A stretch of 64,000 bases of DNA, taken from the NCBI GenBank assembly GCA_034522155.1, contig JAXHLP010000006.1, forward strand, positions 1 to 64,000. Reading direction: 5' to 3'. Positions within the stretch are counted from its first letter, which is position 1. Every line of letters begins with the position of its first letter. The notes under the pieces were generated by a model. The model searched no databases and had not been told where the DNA came from. It saw nothing but the letters and a program-made list of their open reading frames with translations. This document shows, in pieces, positions 49,074-58,063 of the stretch. The translations under genes and the position numbers were made by a program. This DNA is from Salinilacustrithrix sp034522155 (GTDB taxonomy: Bacteria; Actinomycetota; Acidimicrobiia; Acidimicrobiales; Salinilacustritrichaceae).

Positions 49074-50221
49074 CCGGCCCGCTCGCGGGGATGCGGATCG
49101 TCGAGCTCGCCGGCATCGGGCCGGGCCCGTTCGCGGCGATGATGCTCTCCGACATGGGCGCCGAGGTCCTGCGGATCGACCGGGCCGGCGCGGTGACCGG
49201 CGATCCGGCGCCGCTGTGGGACGTGAACGCCCGGGGTCGTCGGTCGGCCGGGGTCGACCTGAAGCACCCCGACGGCCGCGAGACCGTGCTGCGCCTCGTC
49301 GAACGGGCCGACGCACTCATCGAGGGCTTCCGGCCCGGGGTGACCGAACGGCTCGGGCTCGGACCCGACGACTGCCTGGCTCGACGCCCGGCGTTGATCT
49401 ATGGCCGGATGACCGGTTGGGGCCAGGACGGTCCGTACGCGCCGGCCGCCGGACGCGACATCAACTACGTGGCCCTGTCGGGCACGCTCTCGATGATCGG
49501 TCGCGCTGGCGAGCCGCCGGTGCCGCCGCTCAACCTGGTGGGCGACTTCGGTGGCGGCGGGTTGCTCCTCGCTTTCGGGATCATGTGCGGCATCCACGAG
49601 GCGGCCCGCTCGGGCGAGGGCCAGGTCGTCGACGCCGCCATGGTCGATGGTGCGGCGCTGCTCGCCGGAATGATGCACGGCCTGCGGGCCTCGGGCGATT
49701 GGGGCGAGCGGGGGACCAACCTGCTCGACACCGGCGCGTGGTTCTACGAGGCGTACGAGACCGCCGACGGTCGGTACGTGTCGGTCGGGCCCATCGACGC
49801 GACGTCGTGCGGCGAGCTGCTCGCGCTCACCGGCCTGGCCGACGACGTCGACGGTCGGGGCCCCGTGCCCGACCAATTCGATCGGAGCACGTGGCCGGCG
49901 ATGAAGGAGCGGCTGCGTGACCTGTTCCGGACCAGGACCCGCGACGAGTGGTGCGAGCTCCTCGAGGGGACCGGCGCCTGCTTCGCACCGGTGCTCGACC
50001 CCGACGAGGCACCGGACCACCCCCACAACTCGGCGCGCGGCACGTTCACCGAGGTCGCTGGCGTGGTGCAGCCGGCGCCCGCGCCCCGGTTCAGTCGCAG
50101 CGCCCCCGAGGTGTCCGGCCCGCCACCGGCGCCCGGGGAGCACACGCAGGAGGCCCTGCTGGCCTGGGGATTCTCGGCGTCGGAGATCGCCTCGCTGGGG
50201 GACGCGGGCGCCGTCGCGTGA
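49070..50221 (+). CDS. Alpha-methylacyl-CoA racemase-like CaiB/BaiF protein
   Basis: Encodes 383 residues. VELAGIGPGPFAAMMLSDMGAEVLRIDR, NARGRRSAGVDLKHPDGRE, DINYVALSGTL and NLVGDFGGGG strongly resemble AMACR/MCR. The second acid/base Asp is present (Asp159). The catalytic His of MCR (GHDINY) is Arg129 here (GRDINY, codon CGC), so racemase activity is questionable. It may be a CoA transferase or altered epimerase. Its place after a ChsE-like FadE pair fits 2-methyl branched side-chain metabolism. Confidence 0.87.
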   Translation: MTGPLAGMRIVELAGIGPGPFAAMMLSDMGAEVLRIDRAGAVTGDPAPLWDVNARGRRSAGVDLKHPDGRETVLRLVERADALIEGFRPGVTERLGLGPDDCLARRPALIYGRMTGWGQDGPYAPAAGRDINYVALSGTLSMIGRAGEPPVPPLNLVGDFGGGGLLLAFGIMCGIHEAARSGEGQVVDAAMVDGAALLAGMMHGLRASGDWGERGTNLLDTGAWFYEAYETADGRYVSVGPIDATSCGELLALTGLADDVDGRGPVPDQFDRSTWPAMKERLRDLFRTRTRDEWCELLEGTGACFAPVLDPDEAPDHPHNSARGTFTEVAGVVQPAPAPRFSRSAPEVSGPPPAPGEHTQEALLAWGFSASEIASLGDAGAVA

Positions 50222-50256
50222 GCGTGCTGCTACTGGCGCGCGAGCGCTCATCTATG

Positions 50257-50272
50257 GTAAGTAAACGCTCAT
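50257..50272. promoter_or_regulatory. Operator-like palindrome, site G, overlapping a start codon
   Basis: GTAAGT-AAAC-GCTCAT includes the first two bases of ATG 50271 and follows the TANNNT box TATGGT (50253-50258). A protein bound here would cover the -10 and the start codon of the LLM gene. Confidence 0.6.
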
Positions 50273-51392
50273 GCACGTAGGTCTCGGTCTCCAGATGGCA
50301 AACCTCGATCGCCAGGTCAGTGATGCCGACGTCTACCGCCTCGAGCTCGGCCTGGCCGCCGAGGCCGAGCGAAACGGCTTCGACTCGGTCTGGGTGTCGG
50401 AGCACCACTTCTCCGACTACCAGCTGACGTCGCAGCAGACGATGCTGCTGTCCTGGCTCGCGGGCCAGACCGAGCGGCTCAGGCTGGGCACGTTCGTCAC
50501 GGTGCTGCCCTGGCACGACCCGGCCCGGGTGGCCGAGTCGTTCTCCGTGCTCGACCACCTGTCCGGCGGCCGGTCGATCCTCGGGCTGGGGCGCGGGCTC
50601 GGGCGCAAGGAGTTCGACGGCTTCCGGGTCGAGATGGGCGAGTCCCGCCCCCGGTTCAAGGAGTACAGCGAGGCCGTGCTCCACGCGCTCGAGACCGGCG
50701 TGCTCGAGTACGACGGCGACCACTACTGCCAGCCCCGTGTCGAGATCCGTCCCGACCCGATGGGCACGTTCCGGGGCCGCACGTTCGCGTCCGCCGTGTC
50801 ACCCGAGTCGATGGAGATCATGGCGCGCATGGGCGTGGGGCTGTTGGTCATCGCCCAGAAGCCGTGGAAGAAGACCGAGGCCGAGCTCGGGGCGTACCGC
50901 GAGCGCTACCTCGAGCTCAACGGCCAGGAGGCCCCGAAGCCGATCCTGGTGATCGTGGCCGGGGTCAGCAAGGACCCGGCGCAGATCACGCGGCTCCGCG
51001 AACAGCACCTGCAGCGGTGGGCGCGCTCGACCGTCGAGCACTACGAGTTCGACAACGTCGGCTTCGCCGACATCCCCGGCTACGAGTACTACGGGGCGCT
51101 GGCCGAGAACATCGCCAAGCACGGTGTCGACAACTTCAACGGCTTCCTGGCCGACCTCCAGGTGTGGGGCACGCCCGAGGAGGTCACCGACAAGCTGCTG
51201 AGCTACGTCGAGCGCACCGACGCCGGCGGCCTCGTCTGCCCCCTCGTCTTCGGCGGCATGCCCGAGAACGAGGCGCTCGACAGCCACGAGCTGTTCGTCG
51301 ACGAGGTGCTCCCCGAGCTTCGTCGCCACGACGTCGGCGGCGACATCGGCGTGACCTACGACACGGCGGTCGCCAGCAGCGTCGTCGCGTAG
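50271..51392 (+). CDS. LLM-class (luciferase-like) flavin/F420 oxidoreductase
   Basis: Encodes 373 residues. FDSVWVSEHHFSDYQLTSQQTMLLSWLAG, LRLGTFVTVLPWHDPARVAE, LDHLSGGRSILGLGRGLGRKEFDGF and SVSPES-like ASAVSPESMEIMA are bacterial-luciferase motifs. It probably uses FMN or F420 for monooxygenation or reduction. No ribosome site is seen; the ATG lies within operator site G, consistent with a very short or no leader. It precedes a 17beta-HSD4-like SDR by 16 bp. Substrate unknown. Confidence 0.86.
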   Translation: MHVGLGLQMANLDRQVSDADVYRLELGLAAEAERNGFDSVWVSEHHFSDYQLTSQQTMLLSWLAGQTERLRLGTFVTVLPWHDPARVAESFSVLDHLSGGRSILGLGRGLGRKEFDGFRVEMGESRPRFKEYSEAVLHALETGVLEYDGDHYCQPRVEIRPDPMGTFRGRTFASAVSPESMEIMARMGVGLLVIAQKPWKKTEAELGAYRERYLELNGQEAPKPILVIVAGVSKDPAQITRLREQHLQRWARSTVEHYEFDNVGFADIPGYEYYGALAENIAKHGVDNFNGFLADLQVWGTPEEVTDKLLSYVERTDAGGLVCPLVFGGMPENEALDSHELFVDEVLPELRRHDVGGDIGVTYDTAVASSVVA

Positions 51393-51408
51393 CGCCGTTC
51401 GTCGTTCC

Positions 51409-52284
51409 GTGAGCGGACTGTGTGAGGGGCGCGTCTGTGTCGTGACCGGCGCGGGGCGCGGGATCGGTCGCGCCCACGCCGAAGCGCTCGCTGACGCGCG
51501 CGCCCACGTCGTGGTCAACGACGTCGACGCCCACGCGGTCGACGAGGCCGTCGTTGCGCTGCGCGCTGCCGGTGGTCACGCGGCGGGCCACGTCGGCGAC
51601 GCGTCGACCGTCGAGGGCGCGGACGGGCTCGTCGCGACCGCCCTCGACCAGTGGGGTCGGCTCGACGTCGTCGTGAACAACGCCGGTATCAACCGGGACC
51701 GGATGCTGGTGAACATGGCCGAGGACGACTGGGACGCCGTGGTGCGCGTCCACCTCAAGGGCACGTTCCTGGTCACCCAGCGGGCCGCACAGCACTGGCG
51801 TGAGCAGTTCAAGGCCGGCGAGGCCGTCGACGCACGGGTGATCAACACCGTGTCGGCCGTCGGCCTCTACGGCAATGTCGGTCAGGCCAACTACGGCGCG
51901 GCGAAGGGCGGCATCGCGTCGTTCACGCTCGTCGCGTCGATGGAGCTGGGCCGCTACGGGGTGACCGTCAACGCGCTGTGCCCCACCGCGCTCACCGACA
52001 TGACCGCCCCGGTGCTCGGCGAGACCGATGACGCCCGCGATGGCACGCTCGACCCCACGTGGGCGTCACCGCCGCTCGTGTGGCTCGCCTCATCCCGGTC
52101 GGCCGACGTGACCGGCCGGGTGATCGTGGCTTCGGGCCGGCGTCTGGCCATCGCTGAAGGTTGGCACCGCGGCCCGACCGCCGAACCCGTGGCCGACGCC
52201 GACGAGGTCGACGCCGTCATCCGGCCGCTGCTCGCGGCCGCCACCCCCAATGCCGACACCCAGGGCGATCTCCCGACGCCCTGA
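51409..52284 (+). CDS. SDR, 17beta-HSD4/MFE-2-type 3-hydroxyacyl-CoA dehydrogenase
   Basis: Encodes 291 residues from GTG 51409. VVTGAGRGIGRAHAEALADA, VVVNNAGINRDRML, NTVSAVGLYGNVGQANYGAAKGG and YGVTVNALCPTALTDMT closely follow the dehydrogenase domain of multifunctional enzyme type 2 (17beta-HSD4). It oxidises a (3R)-hydroxyacyl-CoA of bulky or branched acyl chains. It converges on an amidohydrolase gene, with only four bases between stops. It completes a beta-oxidation set with the FadE pair and AMACR-like protein. Confidence 0.87.
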   Translation: MSGLCEGRVCVVTGAGRGIGRAHAEALADARAHVVVNDVDAHAVDEAVVALRAAGGHAAGHVGDASTVEGADGLVATALDQWGRLDVVVNNAGINRDRMLVNMAEDDWDAVVRVHLKGTFLVTQRAAQHWREQFKAGEAVDARVINTVSAVGLYGNVGQANYGAAKGGIASFTLVASMELGRYGVTVNALCPTALTDMTAPVLGETDDARDGTLDPTWASPPLVWLASSRSADVTGRVIVASGRRLAIAEGWHRGPTAEPVADADEVDAVIRPLLAAATPNADTQGDLPTP

Positions 52285-52288
52285 CCGC

Positions 52289-53494
52289 TCAGAGCTCGAT
52301 GGCCGAGGGGTCGGCGGCCTCGAAGTCGTAGACCCGCTCGGCGTTGCCGATCGTGATCTTGTGCTGGGTCTCCTCGGGGAGGTGCTCCAGCCACTTTCGG
52401 GCGAGGCTGATCGAGTTGGGCCAGGTCGTGTCGGAGTGCGGGTAGTCGCACTCGAGCATCACGTTGTCCTCGCCGATGATGTCGAGCAGCCGCAGCCCGG
52501 CGTGATCCTCGATGAAGGTGCCGTAGACGTGGTCGGCGAACAGCTCACGGATGTCGGTGTCGAGGTCGAAGGAACCGGCGCCCATCTCCTCGCCCCGGTC
52601 GTGCGCGGCGTTCATGTTGATGTCCATGCGCGACGCCCAGTGGCGTTGCTTGTCGATCACCTGCTCGGCGCGCTCGAGGAAGTAGGGGATCCAGCCGATC
52701 GAGCCCTCGGACAGGGCGATCTTCAGGTCGGGGTACGTCTCGAAGTTGCCGCTGAAGAGCCAGTCGAGCAGCGTGCCGGCCTGGTTGGCGGCGGCCGAGT
52801 AGGCCATGAACGCGAGCGTGGGCATGTCGTCGGAGGTGCGGATCAGGTTCGACGACGAGCCGACGTGCATGTTGATCGGGTACCCGGTGTCCTGACAGGC
52901 CTGGAAGACCGGGTCCCAGTAGTCGGTGTGGATCGACGGTAGGCCGAGCTTGGTCGGGTTTTCGGAGAAGGCGATGCACTTGCCACCCTTGGCCGCGGTG
53001 CGCTCGATCTCGGCGGCGGCGGCCGTCGGGTCCCACAGGGGGATGAGCATCATGGGGATGAACCGGCCCGGGAAGGCGTCGTTGCACTCCTCGAGGATGA
53101 AGTCGTTCCACGCCTGCACGCACAGGTGGGCGAGCTCTTTGTCCTTGGCCTCGTGGAACACCTGGCCGCAGTAGCGGGGGAACGAGGGGAACATCAACGA
53201 CGAGAGGACGAAGCCGTCGTTCATGTCGGCCACGCGCGCCGCGGGCTCGTAGCAGCCCTCGCGCATGTCGTCGTAGCTGATGGGCTCGGGGGAGAACTCC
53301 TCCTTGCTCTTGCCCACCACCGCGTTGAGGCCGCTGGTGACGATCTCGCGGTCCTCGTAGGTCCAGAACTCCTGGTCGCCGTCGCGGACGATCTTCGGCG
53401 CGATGTCCTTGTACTTCTCGGGGACCCGCTCCTGCCACAGTCGCTCGGGCTCGATGAGGTGGTCGTCGACGGAGATGAACCAGTTGATGGGCAC
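52289..53494 (-). CDS. Amidohydrolase-family protein
   Basis: Encodes 401 residues from ATG 53494 with GAGGAGG upstream. ISVDDHLIEPERLW, PINMHVGSSS and LECDYPHSDTTWPNS carry the expected metal-binding Asp and His residues. The VDDHLIEP subgroup is common in mycobacteria and relatives, and its function is not established to my knowledge. It is divergent from a Rieske oxygenase, with two operator-like sites (H, I) between. Likely acts on an oxygenated product. Confidence 0.85.
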   Translation of the reverse strand: MPINWFISVDDHLIEPERLWQERVPEKYKDIAPKIVRDGDQEFWTYEDREIVTSGLNAVVGKSKEEFSPEPISYDDMREGCYEPAARVADMNDGFVLSSLMFPSFPRYCGQVFHEAKDKELAHLCVQAWNDFILEECNDAFPGRFIPMMLIPLWDPTAAAAEIERTAAKGGKCIAFSENPTKLGLPSIHTDYWDPVFQACQDTGYPINMHVGSSSNLIRTSDDMPTLAFMAYSAAANQAGTLLDWLFSGNFETYPDLKIALSEGSIGWIPYFLERAEQVIDKQRHWASRMDINMNAAHDRGEEMGAGSFDLDTDIRELFADHVYGTFIEDHAGLRLLDIIGEDNVMLECDYPHSDTTWPNSISLARKWLEHLPEETQHKITIGNAERVYDFEAADPSAIEL

Positions 53495-53539
53495 GGTGGC
53501 CTCCTCAGGCCGCTGATGGCCGGGCGCGACACCCAGAAA

Positions 53540-53555
53540 GTGGGTGGGCGTTCAC
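53540..53555. promoter_or_regulatory. Operator-like palindrome, site H (GTGGGT-GGGC-GTTCAC)
   Basis: The wider sequence has perfect outer arms AAAGTG/CACTTT. It lies 46 bp upstream of the amidohydrolase gene on the minus strand. Confidence 0.55.
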
Positions 53556-53608
53556 TTTCTCATATTCGACAACCCCGGCGCACGCTGTCAAGCGAGGGCC
53601 GTTGAGAA

Positions 53609-53624
53609 GTGAGCGATCACTGAC
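53609..53624. promoter_or_regulatory. Operator-like palindrome, site I (GTGAGC-GATC-ACTGAC)
   Basis: AGTGAGCGATCACT shows the core palindrome. TACTGT (53625-53630) next to it is a possible -10 for the Rieske oxygenase gene at 53660. Confidence 0.55.
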
Positions 53625-53659
53625 TACTGTGGGAACCCGACGCGACCACGGGGGTGACG

Positions 53660-54826
53660 ATGGACGAGGAAGCACTCGAGCACGAGATGGTTCGTCGCCT
53701 GCTCGACCACATCGAGAACGGAACCACCGACCTCGCCCCCGAGGTCATGGAGGTCCCCGTCGAGAAGTACACCTCGCCCGAACGTCACGACGAGGAGCTC
53801 GAGGCGCTCTTCTTCGACCAGCCGATGGTGCTGTGTCTCTCCGGCGCGCTGCCCGAGAAGCACAGCTACCTCACCGTCGACCTCTGCGGCACGCCGTTGC
53901 TGCTGAGCCGGGGCAAGGACGGCACGGTCCGCTCGTTCCTCAACGCCTGCCGCCACCGCGGCGTGCGGGTGATGGACGGCGTCGGAACCGCCCGCCGCTT
54001 CACCTGCCCGTTCCATGCCTGGACCTACGACGGCGACGGCACCCTCGTCGGCATGCCGGTGTCCGAAGCCTTCGAGGGCATCTGCCACGAGGACAAGGGC
54101 CTGGTCGAGCTGCCCGTCACCGAGGGGTACGGCCTCGTCGTCGGCCGGCTCCGTCCCAGCGACGAGATCGACATCGACGAGTACCTCGGCCCGGGCCTGG
54201 CCGAGGAGCTGGCCCTGCTCGACTTCGCCGACTGGGAGCGCTTCAGCGAGCCCCACGTGCACGACGTGAGCGCCAACTGGAAGGTCACGCTCGACACCTA
54301 CCGGGAGAACTACCACTTCGACTTCCTCCACAAGGACACGCTCGCCGGCTACGCCTATGGCGGCGTGCTGACCTTCGACCCGTTCGGGCCCCACCTGCGC
54401 AACTGCTCGGCGATCCGCTCGATCGACGAGCTGAAAGGCGTGCCCGAGGAGGAGTGGGGCGACGTCACGCCGTACTTCAGCTACCAGTACGCGCTGTTCC
54501 CCAACGTGAACATCACCTTCGACAGCCGCCACATCGAGCTGTGGCAGATCGTCCCGGTCACCCCGGACACGTCGGCGGTGGTGCACAGCACCTACGTGCG
54601 CCCGGGCCTGCCCGAGGCCGAGGCCGACAAGTTGACCGAGATGGCGCCGTGGATCTGTGACACCGTCGTCGACGGCGAGGATTTCTGGGTGGCGGCCCGC
54701 ACCGAACCCGGCATCCGCACCGATCTCATCGACACGGTCGTCTTCGGGCGCAACGAGCCCGCACCCCAGCACCTCCACCGCGGCTTCGACGCCGTGGTCG
54801 ACGCCGCCCGCAAGTCAGCCGACTGA
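53660..54826 (+). CDS. Rieske-type aromatic ring-hydroxylating oxygenase, alpha subunit
   Basis: Encodes 388 residues from ATG 53660 with GGGGG upstream; GTG 53654 is also possible. Rieske ligands C97-x-H99 and C116-x2-H119 (TCPFHAW) and the mononuclear iron segment DTYRENYHFDFLHKD are intact. The sequence resembles the large subunit of dioxygenases and demethylases. No beta subunit or reductase is nearby, so it may work as a homotrimer with borrowed electron carriers. It overlaps the convergent hydrolase gene by 12 bp. Confidence 0.88.
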   Translation: MDEEALEHEMVRRLLDHIENGTTDLAPEVMEVPVEKYTSPERHDEELEALFFDQPMVLCLSGALPEKHSYLTVDLCGTPLLLSRGKDGTVRSFLNACRHRGVRVMDGVGTARRFTCPFHAWTYDGDGTLVGMPVSEAFEGICHEDKGLVELPVTEGYGLVVGRLRPSDEIDIDEYLGPGLAEELALLDFADWERFSEPHVHDVSANWKVTLDTYRENYHFDFLHKDTLAGYAYGGVLTFDPFGPHLRNCSAIRSIDELKGVPEEEWGDVTPYFSYQYALFPNVNITFDSRHIELWQIVPVTPDTSAVVHSTYVRPGLPEAEADKLTEMAPWICDTVVDGEDFWVAARTEPGIRTDLIDTVVFGRNEPAPQHLHRGFDAVVDAARKSAD

Positions 54827-55681
54827 CCCGTCGGCCCAGGCGAGGAGCTGGGGGGCGAGGAGGGGCCAGCGGCCGAAGAGCGACTCGCCCCGTTCGGTGC
54901 GCGCGTCCTGGCGGTCGTGCCATTCGCGGTCGCCCCACGGGGGCTCGACCAGCTCCGCGTTCGGCAGGACCTCGGCGACCTGTTCGGACGTGGCCCGGGG
55001 GTGGTGGAGGTCGCTGGCGCCGCTGCGGAACACGAGGGCGGGGATCTGCAGCCGCGCCGCGTCGGCGGCGGAGAGCCCGGCCACGATCTCGGTCTCGTCG
55101 CAGGGGCAGTAGACGAGCATCCACCGCTCCATCGTCGCGATGAACTCGTCGCGATCCAGCTCGAGCATGCGGTGGCGGTTGTCGGGATTGCGCTCGAGTT
55201 GCTCCCTCCAGGCGGGGAGCTCGACCACGGCGTCCATCCCGTGGTGGAACGCGGCGCGGATCGACTCGTTGCAGTAGTGCCAACCGAGACCGATCGATCC
55301 GAGCACGCCGCCGGTGATCCACCACAGCGCGAGTCCGGCGGCCACGTCGGGGTGGCGGGCCGCGGTGAGCAGCGACACCCGCGAGCCGCCGGAACCGCCG
55401 GCGATGATCGTCGGACCCAGGTCGAGGTGACGCAGCAGGCCGGCGAGGCAGTCGGCCTGGAGGTCCGACTCCGACGGCCCCTCGAAGCACACGTCGGACT
55501 CGCCGCAGTTGGGTCGGTCCCAGATGACGACCTGGTTGCCCGCCTCGGCCAGCGCCTCGGCCAGCTCGCGCACGCCCCCGACGTCACGCCCGGCACGAGC
55601 TCCGGGGGTGATGACCCAGGGACGCCCCTCGCCGACCACCTCGTAGCCGATGCCCACGCCGTCGACCGTTGCCCGTGCCAT
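54815..55681 (-). CDS. Alpha/beta hydrolase, paralogue of the 1978-2850 gene
   Basis: Encodes 288 residues. IIAGGSGGSRVSLL has the nucleophile Ser, and EPPWGDREWHDR supplies a His near the C-terminus that the paralogue lacks. WVITPGARAG forms the oxyanion region, and VFRSGASDLHH the acid loop. The two paralogues share the unusual WDRPNCGES/A and YCPCDE/D motifs. A C-C or ester hydrolase is likely, with this one the better candidate for activity. It is divergent from an MmsA-like gene across operator site J. Confidence 0.85.
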   Translation of the reverse strand: MARATVDGVGIGYEVVGEGRPWVITPGARAGRDVGGVRELAEALAEAGNQVVIWDRPNCGESDVCFEGPSESDLQADCLAGLLRHLDLGPTIIAGGSGGSRVSLLTAARHPDVAAGLALWWITGGVLGSIGLGWHYCNESIRAAFHHGMDAVVELPAWREQLERNPDNRHRMLELDRDEFIATMERWMLVYCPCDETEIVAGLSAADAARLQIPALVFRSGASDLHHPRATSEQVAEVLPNAELVEPPWGDREWHDRQDARTERGESLFGRWPLLAPQLLAWADGSVG

Positions 55682-55707
55682 GGGCCAGACGTTACCGTTC
55701 AGCTCTT

Positions 55708-55723
55708 GTCAGGAAACACTCAC
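55708..55723. promoter_or_regulatory. Operator-like palindrome, site J (GTCAGG-AAAC-ACTCAC)
   Basis: Lies between the divergent hydrolase (start 55681) and the MmsA-like gene (start 55761). The right arm matches the family better than the left. Confidence 0.5.
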
Positions 55724-55760
55724 TCATTTCGGGTGGGGTGCAGGCGCGAGGGGAGTCGAC

Positions 55761-57242
55761 ATGGAGACGATCGGTCACTGGATCGGGGGGCGGGCCGAGG
55801 TCGGGACCTCCGGTCGGCGGTCCCCCGTGTACGACCCGGCGCAAGGCCAGCAGGTGGCCGAGGTCGCGCTCGCGTCGCGCGACGAGGTCGACGACGTGGT
55901 CAAGGCCGCGGTGTCCGCCGGTCGCGACTGGGCCGACTCATCGCTCAGCACCCGCGCGAGCACCATGTTCCGGTTCCGCGAGCTCCTCGACTCCCATCGC
56001 AGCGACCTGGCCGATGCCATCGTCCGCGAGCACGGCAAGGTGAAGGACGACGCGCTCGGTGAGGTCGCCCGTGGCATCGAGTGCGTGGAGTTCGCGTGCG
56101 GCATCCCCCACCTGCTCGAGGGCGCGCACAGCAGTGAGGTGTCCACCGGTATCGACGTGCACACCGTGCACGAGCCGGTCGGTGTGGTCGCCGGGATCAC
56201 ACCGTTCAACTTCCCGGCCATGGTGCCGCTGTGGATGCTGGCCAACGCGCTCGCCTGCGGCAACGCGTTCATTCTCAAGCCGTCGGAGAAGGACCCGTCG
56301 GTGTCGTTGCTACTGGCCGAGCTCGCCCACGAGGCCGGCGTCCCGCCCGACGTGTTCAACGTGGTGCAGGGCGACGCCGAGGCCGTCGAGCGTCTGCTCG
56401 AGCACCCCGACGTCGATGCGATCTCCTTCGTCGGCAGCACCCCGGTGGCGCGGCACATCTACGAGACCGGCACCGCCAACGGCAAGCGGGTCCAGGCGCT
56501 CGGCGGGGCCAAGAACCACATGATCGTCCTGCCCGACGCCGACGTCGACGCTGCCGCCGACGCCGCGGTGTCCGCGGCCTACGGATCGGCCGGCGAGCGG
56601 TGCATGGCGATCTCGGTGGTCGTGGCGGTGGGCGAGGTCGCCGATCCGCTCATCGACGCGATCTCGGCGCGCATCGACGATCTGGTGGTCGGCCCGGGCA
56701 CCGACCCGGCATCGCAGATGGGTCCGCTGATCACCGCAAAGCACCGCGAGCGCGTCCGCTCCTACGTCGACGGCGCTGCCGACGAGGGCGCCACCGTGGT
56801 CGTCGACGGTGGTGCTCCCGAGCGTGACGGGTTCTTCCTCGACTGCTCGCTGGTGGACCGGGTCGAGCCCGGGATGAAGGTCTACGACGACGAGATCTTC
56901 GGCCCGGTCCTGTCGGTGGTCCGGCGGTCGACCTACGAGGAGGCGGTGCGCCTCGTAAACGCCAATCCGTACGGCAACGGCGTCGCGCTGTTCACCCGGG
57001 ACGGCGGTGCCGCCCGTCGGTTCGAGCGCGAGATCGAGGTCGGCATGGTCGGGGTCAACGTGCCGATTCCCGTGCCGGTCGCGTGGCACTCCTTCGGTGG
57101 CTGGAAGTCGTCGATCTTCGGCGACAGCGCGATCTACGGCCCCGACGGTCTGCGCTTCTACACGCGACCGAAGGTCGTCACCCGTCGTTGGCCCGACCCG
57201 GCCACGAGCACCGTCGACCTCGGGTTCCCCACGACGAGTTGA
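55761..57242 (+). CDS. mmsA: Methylmalonate-semialdehyde dehydrogenase-like (MmsA) ALDH
   Basis: Encodes 493 residues from ATG 55761 with GAGGGGAG upstream. ITPFNFPAMVPLWM, LKPSEKDPS, VGSTPVARHIYETG, LGGAKNHMIVLPDAD and YGSAGERCMA (Cys281) are hallmarks of CoA-acylating MmsA. Such enzymes turn methylmalonate semialdehyde into propionyl-CoA, as in valine, thymine or isoprenoid degradation. In this catabolic context it may act on a terminal C3 semialdehyde. It converges on an SDR gene with four bases between stops. Confidence 0.88.
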   Translation: METIGHWIGGRAEVGTSGRRSPVYDPAQGQQVAEVALASRDEVDDVVKAAVSAGRDWADSSLSTRASTMFRFRELLDSHRSDLADAIVREHGKVKDDALGEVARGIECVEFACGIPHLLEGAHSSEVSTGIDVHTVHEPVGVVAGITPFNFPAMVPLWMLANALACGNAFILKPSEKDPSVSLLLAELAHEAGVPPDVFNVVQGDAEAVERLLEHPDVDAISFVGSTPVARHIYETGTANGKRVQALGGAKNHMIVLPDADVDAAADAAVSAAYGSAGERCMAISVVVAVGEVADPLIDAISARIDDLVVGPGTDPASQMGPLITAKHRERVRSYVDGAADEGATVVVDGGAPERDGFFLDCSLVDRVEPGMKVYDDEIFGPVLSVVRRSTYEEAVRLVNANPYGNGVALFTRDGGAARRFEREIEVGMVGVNVPIPVPVAWHSFGGWKSSIFGDSAIYGPDGLRFYTRPKVVTRRWPDPATSTVDLGFPTTS

Positions 57243-57246
57243 GCGC

Positions 57247-58035
57247 TCAGGGGTTGGTGAATGCGGCGACCGAGCCGCCGTCGACGAGGACGTCGACGCC
57301 CGTCATCGCCGACGCCGCGTCGGAGACGAGGAACTCGATGACTGCGGCCACCTCGTCGGCGTCGATCATCCGGCCGAGGGCGCTGGAGGACACCAGCTCG
57401 GCCATCATCGGCTGCTCGGCGTTCTCCTGACGGCCCATCGGCGTGTCGATGATGCCAGGCGACAGCGACAGCAGTCGTGCACCGTGGGCGCCCCAGGCCT
57501 GGGCTTCGCGGGCGACCAGCCGGATGAGGCCGCGCTTGGAGAACGCGTAGGCGCCGCTGGGTTCGTCGGGGTCGATGCCGGTGGCGACCAGATCGTCGAA
57601 GAAGGTGTCGGCGAGGGGATCGTCGAGCACCGCGAACAGCTCGGGCATGTCGGGCACCATGTGTCCGGCCATCGAGGCGAGGACGAGCGCGACCGAGCCC
57701 GTGCCCGCGAGCGGTTCGAACGTCTTCAGCAGGCGGGCGGGTGCGATGACGTCGACCTCGTAGATCTTGCGTCCCGGCGCCATCGTGGGTGACAGGCCCG
57801 CCGTCAGCACCAGACGTCCGAGCTCGCCGGTGGCTTCGGCCAGGGCGTCGAGGTCGGCGGTGTCGGTGATGTCGCAGCGGTGCACGGCGGTGTCGGCGTC
57901 GAGCTCGGCCGCCAGCGCTTCCACGGCACCGAGGTCGAGATCGGCCAGCAGCAACCGGCGGCCACCGGTCGCCAGCCGCCGCGCCAACGCCTCGCCCATG
58001 CCCGAGCCTGCGCCGATCACCACGTCGGTCGTCAT
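57247..58035 (-). CDS. Short-chain dehydrogenase/reductase (SDR)
   Basis: Encodes 262 residues from ATG 58035 with GGAGGACAGG upstream. VIGAGSGMGEALAR binds NAD(P). ALVLASMAGHM holds the Ser. YAFSKRGLIRLV provides Tyr and Lys. A large insertion between the Ser and Tyr (LFAVLDDPLADTFFDDLV region) marks a subgroup that resembles 3alpha-hydroxysteroid dehydrogenase-type SDRs. The ending MTGVDVLVDGG is conserved. It is in an operon after a P450. Alcohol or steroid dehydrogenation is inferred. Confidence 0.84.
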   Translation of the reverse strand: MTTDVVIGAGSGMGEALARRLATGGRRLLLADLDLGAVEALAAELDADTAVHRCDITDTADLDALAEATGELGRLVLTAGLSPTMAPGRKIYEVDVIAPARLLKTFEPLAGTGSVALVLASMAGHMVPDMPELFAVLDDPLADTFFDDLVATGIDPDEPSGAYAFSKRGLIRLVAREAQAWGAHGARLLSLSPGIIDTPMGRQENAEQPMMAELVSSSALGRMIDADEVAAVIEFLVSDAASAMTGVDVLVDGGSVAAFTNP

Positions 58036-58063
58036 CGTCCTGTCCTCCGAGGCCCCGGCGCGT

